The position numbers and the translations under genes are program-made. A model generated the notes under the pieces. It searched no databases and had not been told where the DNA came from. It worked only from the letters and a program-made list of their open reading frames with translations. From an uncultured Lachnospiraceae bacterium (GTDB taxonomy: Bacteria > Bacillota > Clostridia > Lachnospirales > Lachnospiraceae): a stretch of 13,651 nt of DNA. Of the stretch, positions 13,573-13,651 are shown piece by piece. The stretch lies in assembly GCA_910579425.1 (NCBI GenBank), contig CAJTVL010000101.1, positions 1 to 13,651 on the forward strand. The letters are read 5' to 3'. Position 1 is the stretch's first letter. Each line of letters begins with the position of its first letter.

Positions 13573-13651
13573 TTCTCATAGCGTTCCACCGCTTCCGGGT
13601 TTCCAGTGGCGGCTTCCTCATACATTTTCTGCCGGGATTTCTTGGTGGCTT
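13509..13651 (-). CDS. C-terminal end of an unrecognised ICE protein (partial)
   Basis: The last 46 residues of a gene that begins right of the window end in a TAA at 13509-13511. The visible product includes KKSRQKMYEEAATGNPEAVERY, then ENYLATRREAYHRKKQETERSA. It is very hydrophilic, rich in Arg, Lys, Glu and Tyr, and probably a single long helix or coiled coil. Base composition matches topB and the helicase gene rather than the AT-rich cassette, so I infer it belongs to the ICE backbone and marks the right border of the cassette. I cannot name its function; small accessory or nucleic-acid-binding proteins of conjugative elements often look like this. Confidence 0.65.
   Translation of the reverse strand, partial: ATKKSRQKMYEEAATGNPEAVERYENYLATRREAYHRKKQETERSA

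Larger units (their letters stand above)
1..13651. mobile_element. Segment of a Tn1549/CTn-like integrative conjugative element
   Basis: The backbone consists of a topoisomerase III gene followed by a giant methylase-helicase gene on the same strand, a pairing known from Tn1549-like conjugative elements of Firmicutes. Inserted into this backbone are three kinds of foreign-looking material: an AT-rich two-component/ABC cassette, an AT-rich methyltransferase gene, and a probable group II intron. Neither end of the element, no integrase and no relaxase lie in the window, so its boundaries are unknown. Assignment to this family is by recognition of the proteins; a plasmid or a decayed genomic island with the same genes cannot be excluded. 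Confidence 0.7.

Noticed and set aside
1..13651. CRISPR array, tRNA or rRNA genes
   Set aside because: No regularly spaced repeats and no cloverleaf or rRNA-like sequence were seen; the three TAGTTGAGA copies are too short and irregular for CRISPR.

Overview
The window looks like part of an integrative and conjugative element (ICE) of the Tn1549/CTn type, as found in gut Clostridia (Lachnospiraceae-like Firmicutes). The evidence is a very large methylase-helicase protein, a topoisomerase III of the TopB family, strong GGAGG ribosome binding sites throughout, and codon usage typical of these elements. Every well-supported gene is on the minus strand, so transcription runs from right to left. 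Placement in this ICE family is from recognition of protein families, not from a database search.

Right to left: (1) at 13509-13651, the last 46 codons of a moderately GC-rich ICE gene that I do not recognise. (2) At about 9549-13508, an AT-rich cassette with five genes: a small helix-turn-helix protein, an OmpR-type response regulator joined to it by an ATGA overlap, an ABC ATPase, an ABC-2 permease, and a short sensor histidine kinase. It resembles peptide-antibiotic sensing and resistance modules and appears to be cargo inserted into the ICE backbone. It has a promoter with an internal palindrome before the helix-turn-helix gene, and three copies of TAGTTGAGA beside a second promoter before the ABC genes. 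(3) At 7267-9369, topB, preceded by a probable terminator and a leader in which a second start site lies in frame. (4) At 6568-7173, an AT-rich class I SAM methyltransferase gene, apparently another cargo gene, followed by a hairpin terminator. (5) From 6442 leftwards, a giant protein with a conserved N-terminal domain, a disordered linker, a repeated module, an N6-methylase domain and the first lobe of an SNF2-like helicase.

Two features of the giant gene stand out. A complete TnpV-family gene (113 codons, perfect Shine-Dalgarno) lies entirely inside it in the +1 frame, where the host frame encodes only a Gly/Asp/Arg-rich linker. The giant gene is also interrupted at 252/253, within a conserved VDPSVDNM(L) motif, by what appears to be the 5' part of a group II intron that runs off the left edge. 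Without splicing, the helicase would lack its second RecA-like lobe.

Together the backbone genes (topoisomerase, helicase-methylase) probably process or protect element DNA during transfer. The cassette probably senses and exports or excludes an antimicrobial peptide and regulates itself through its response regulator. No integrase, relaxase, tRNA, rRNA or CRISPR array is visible.
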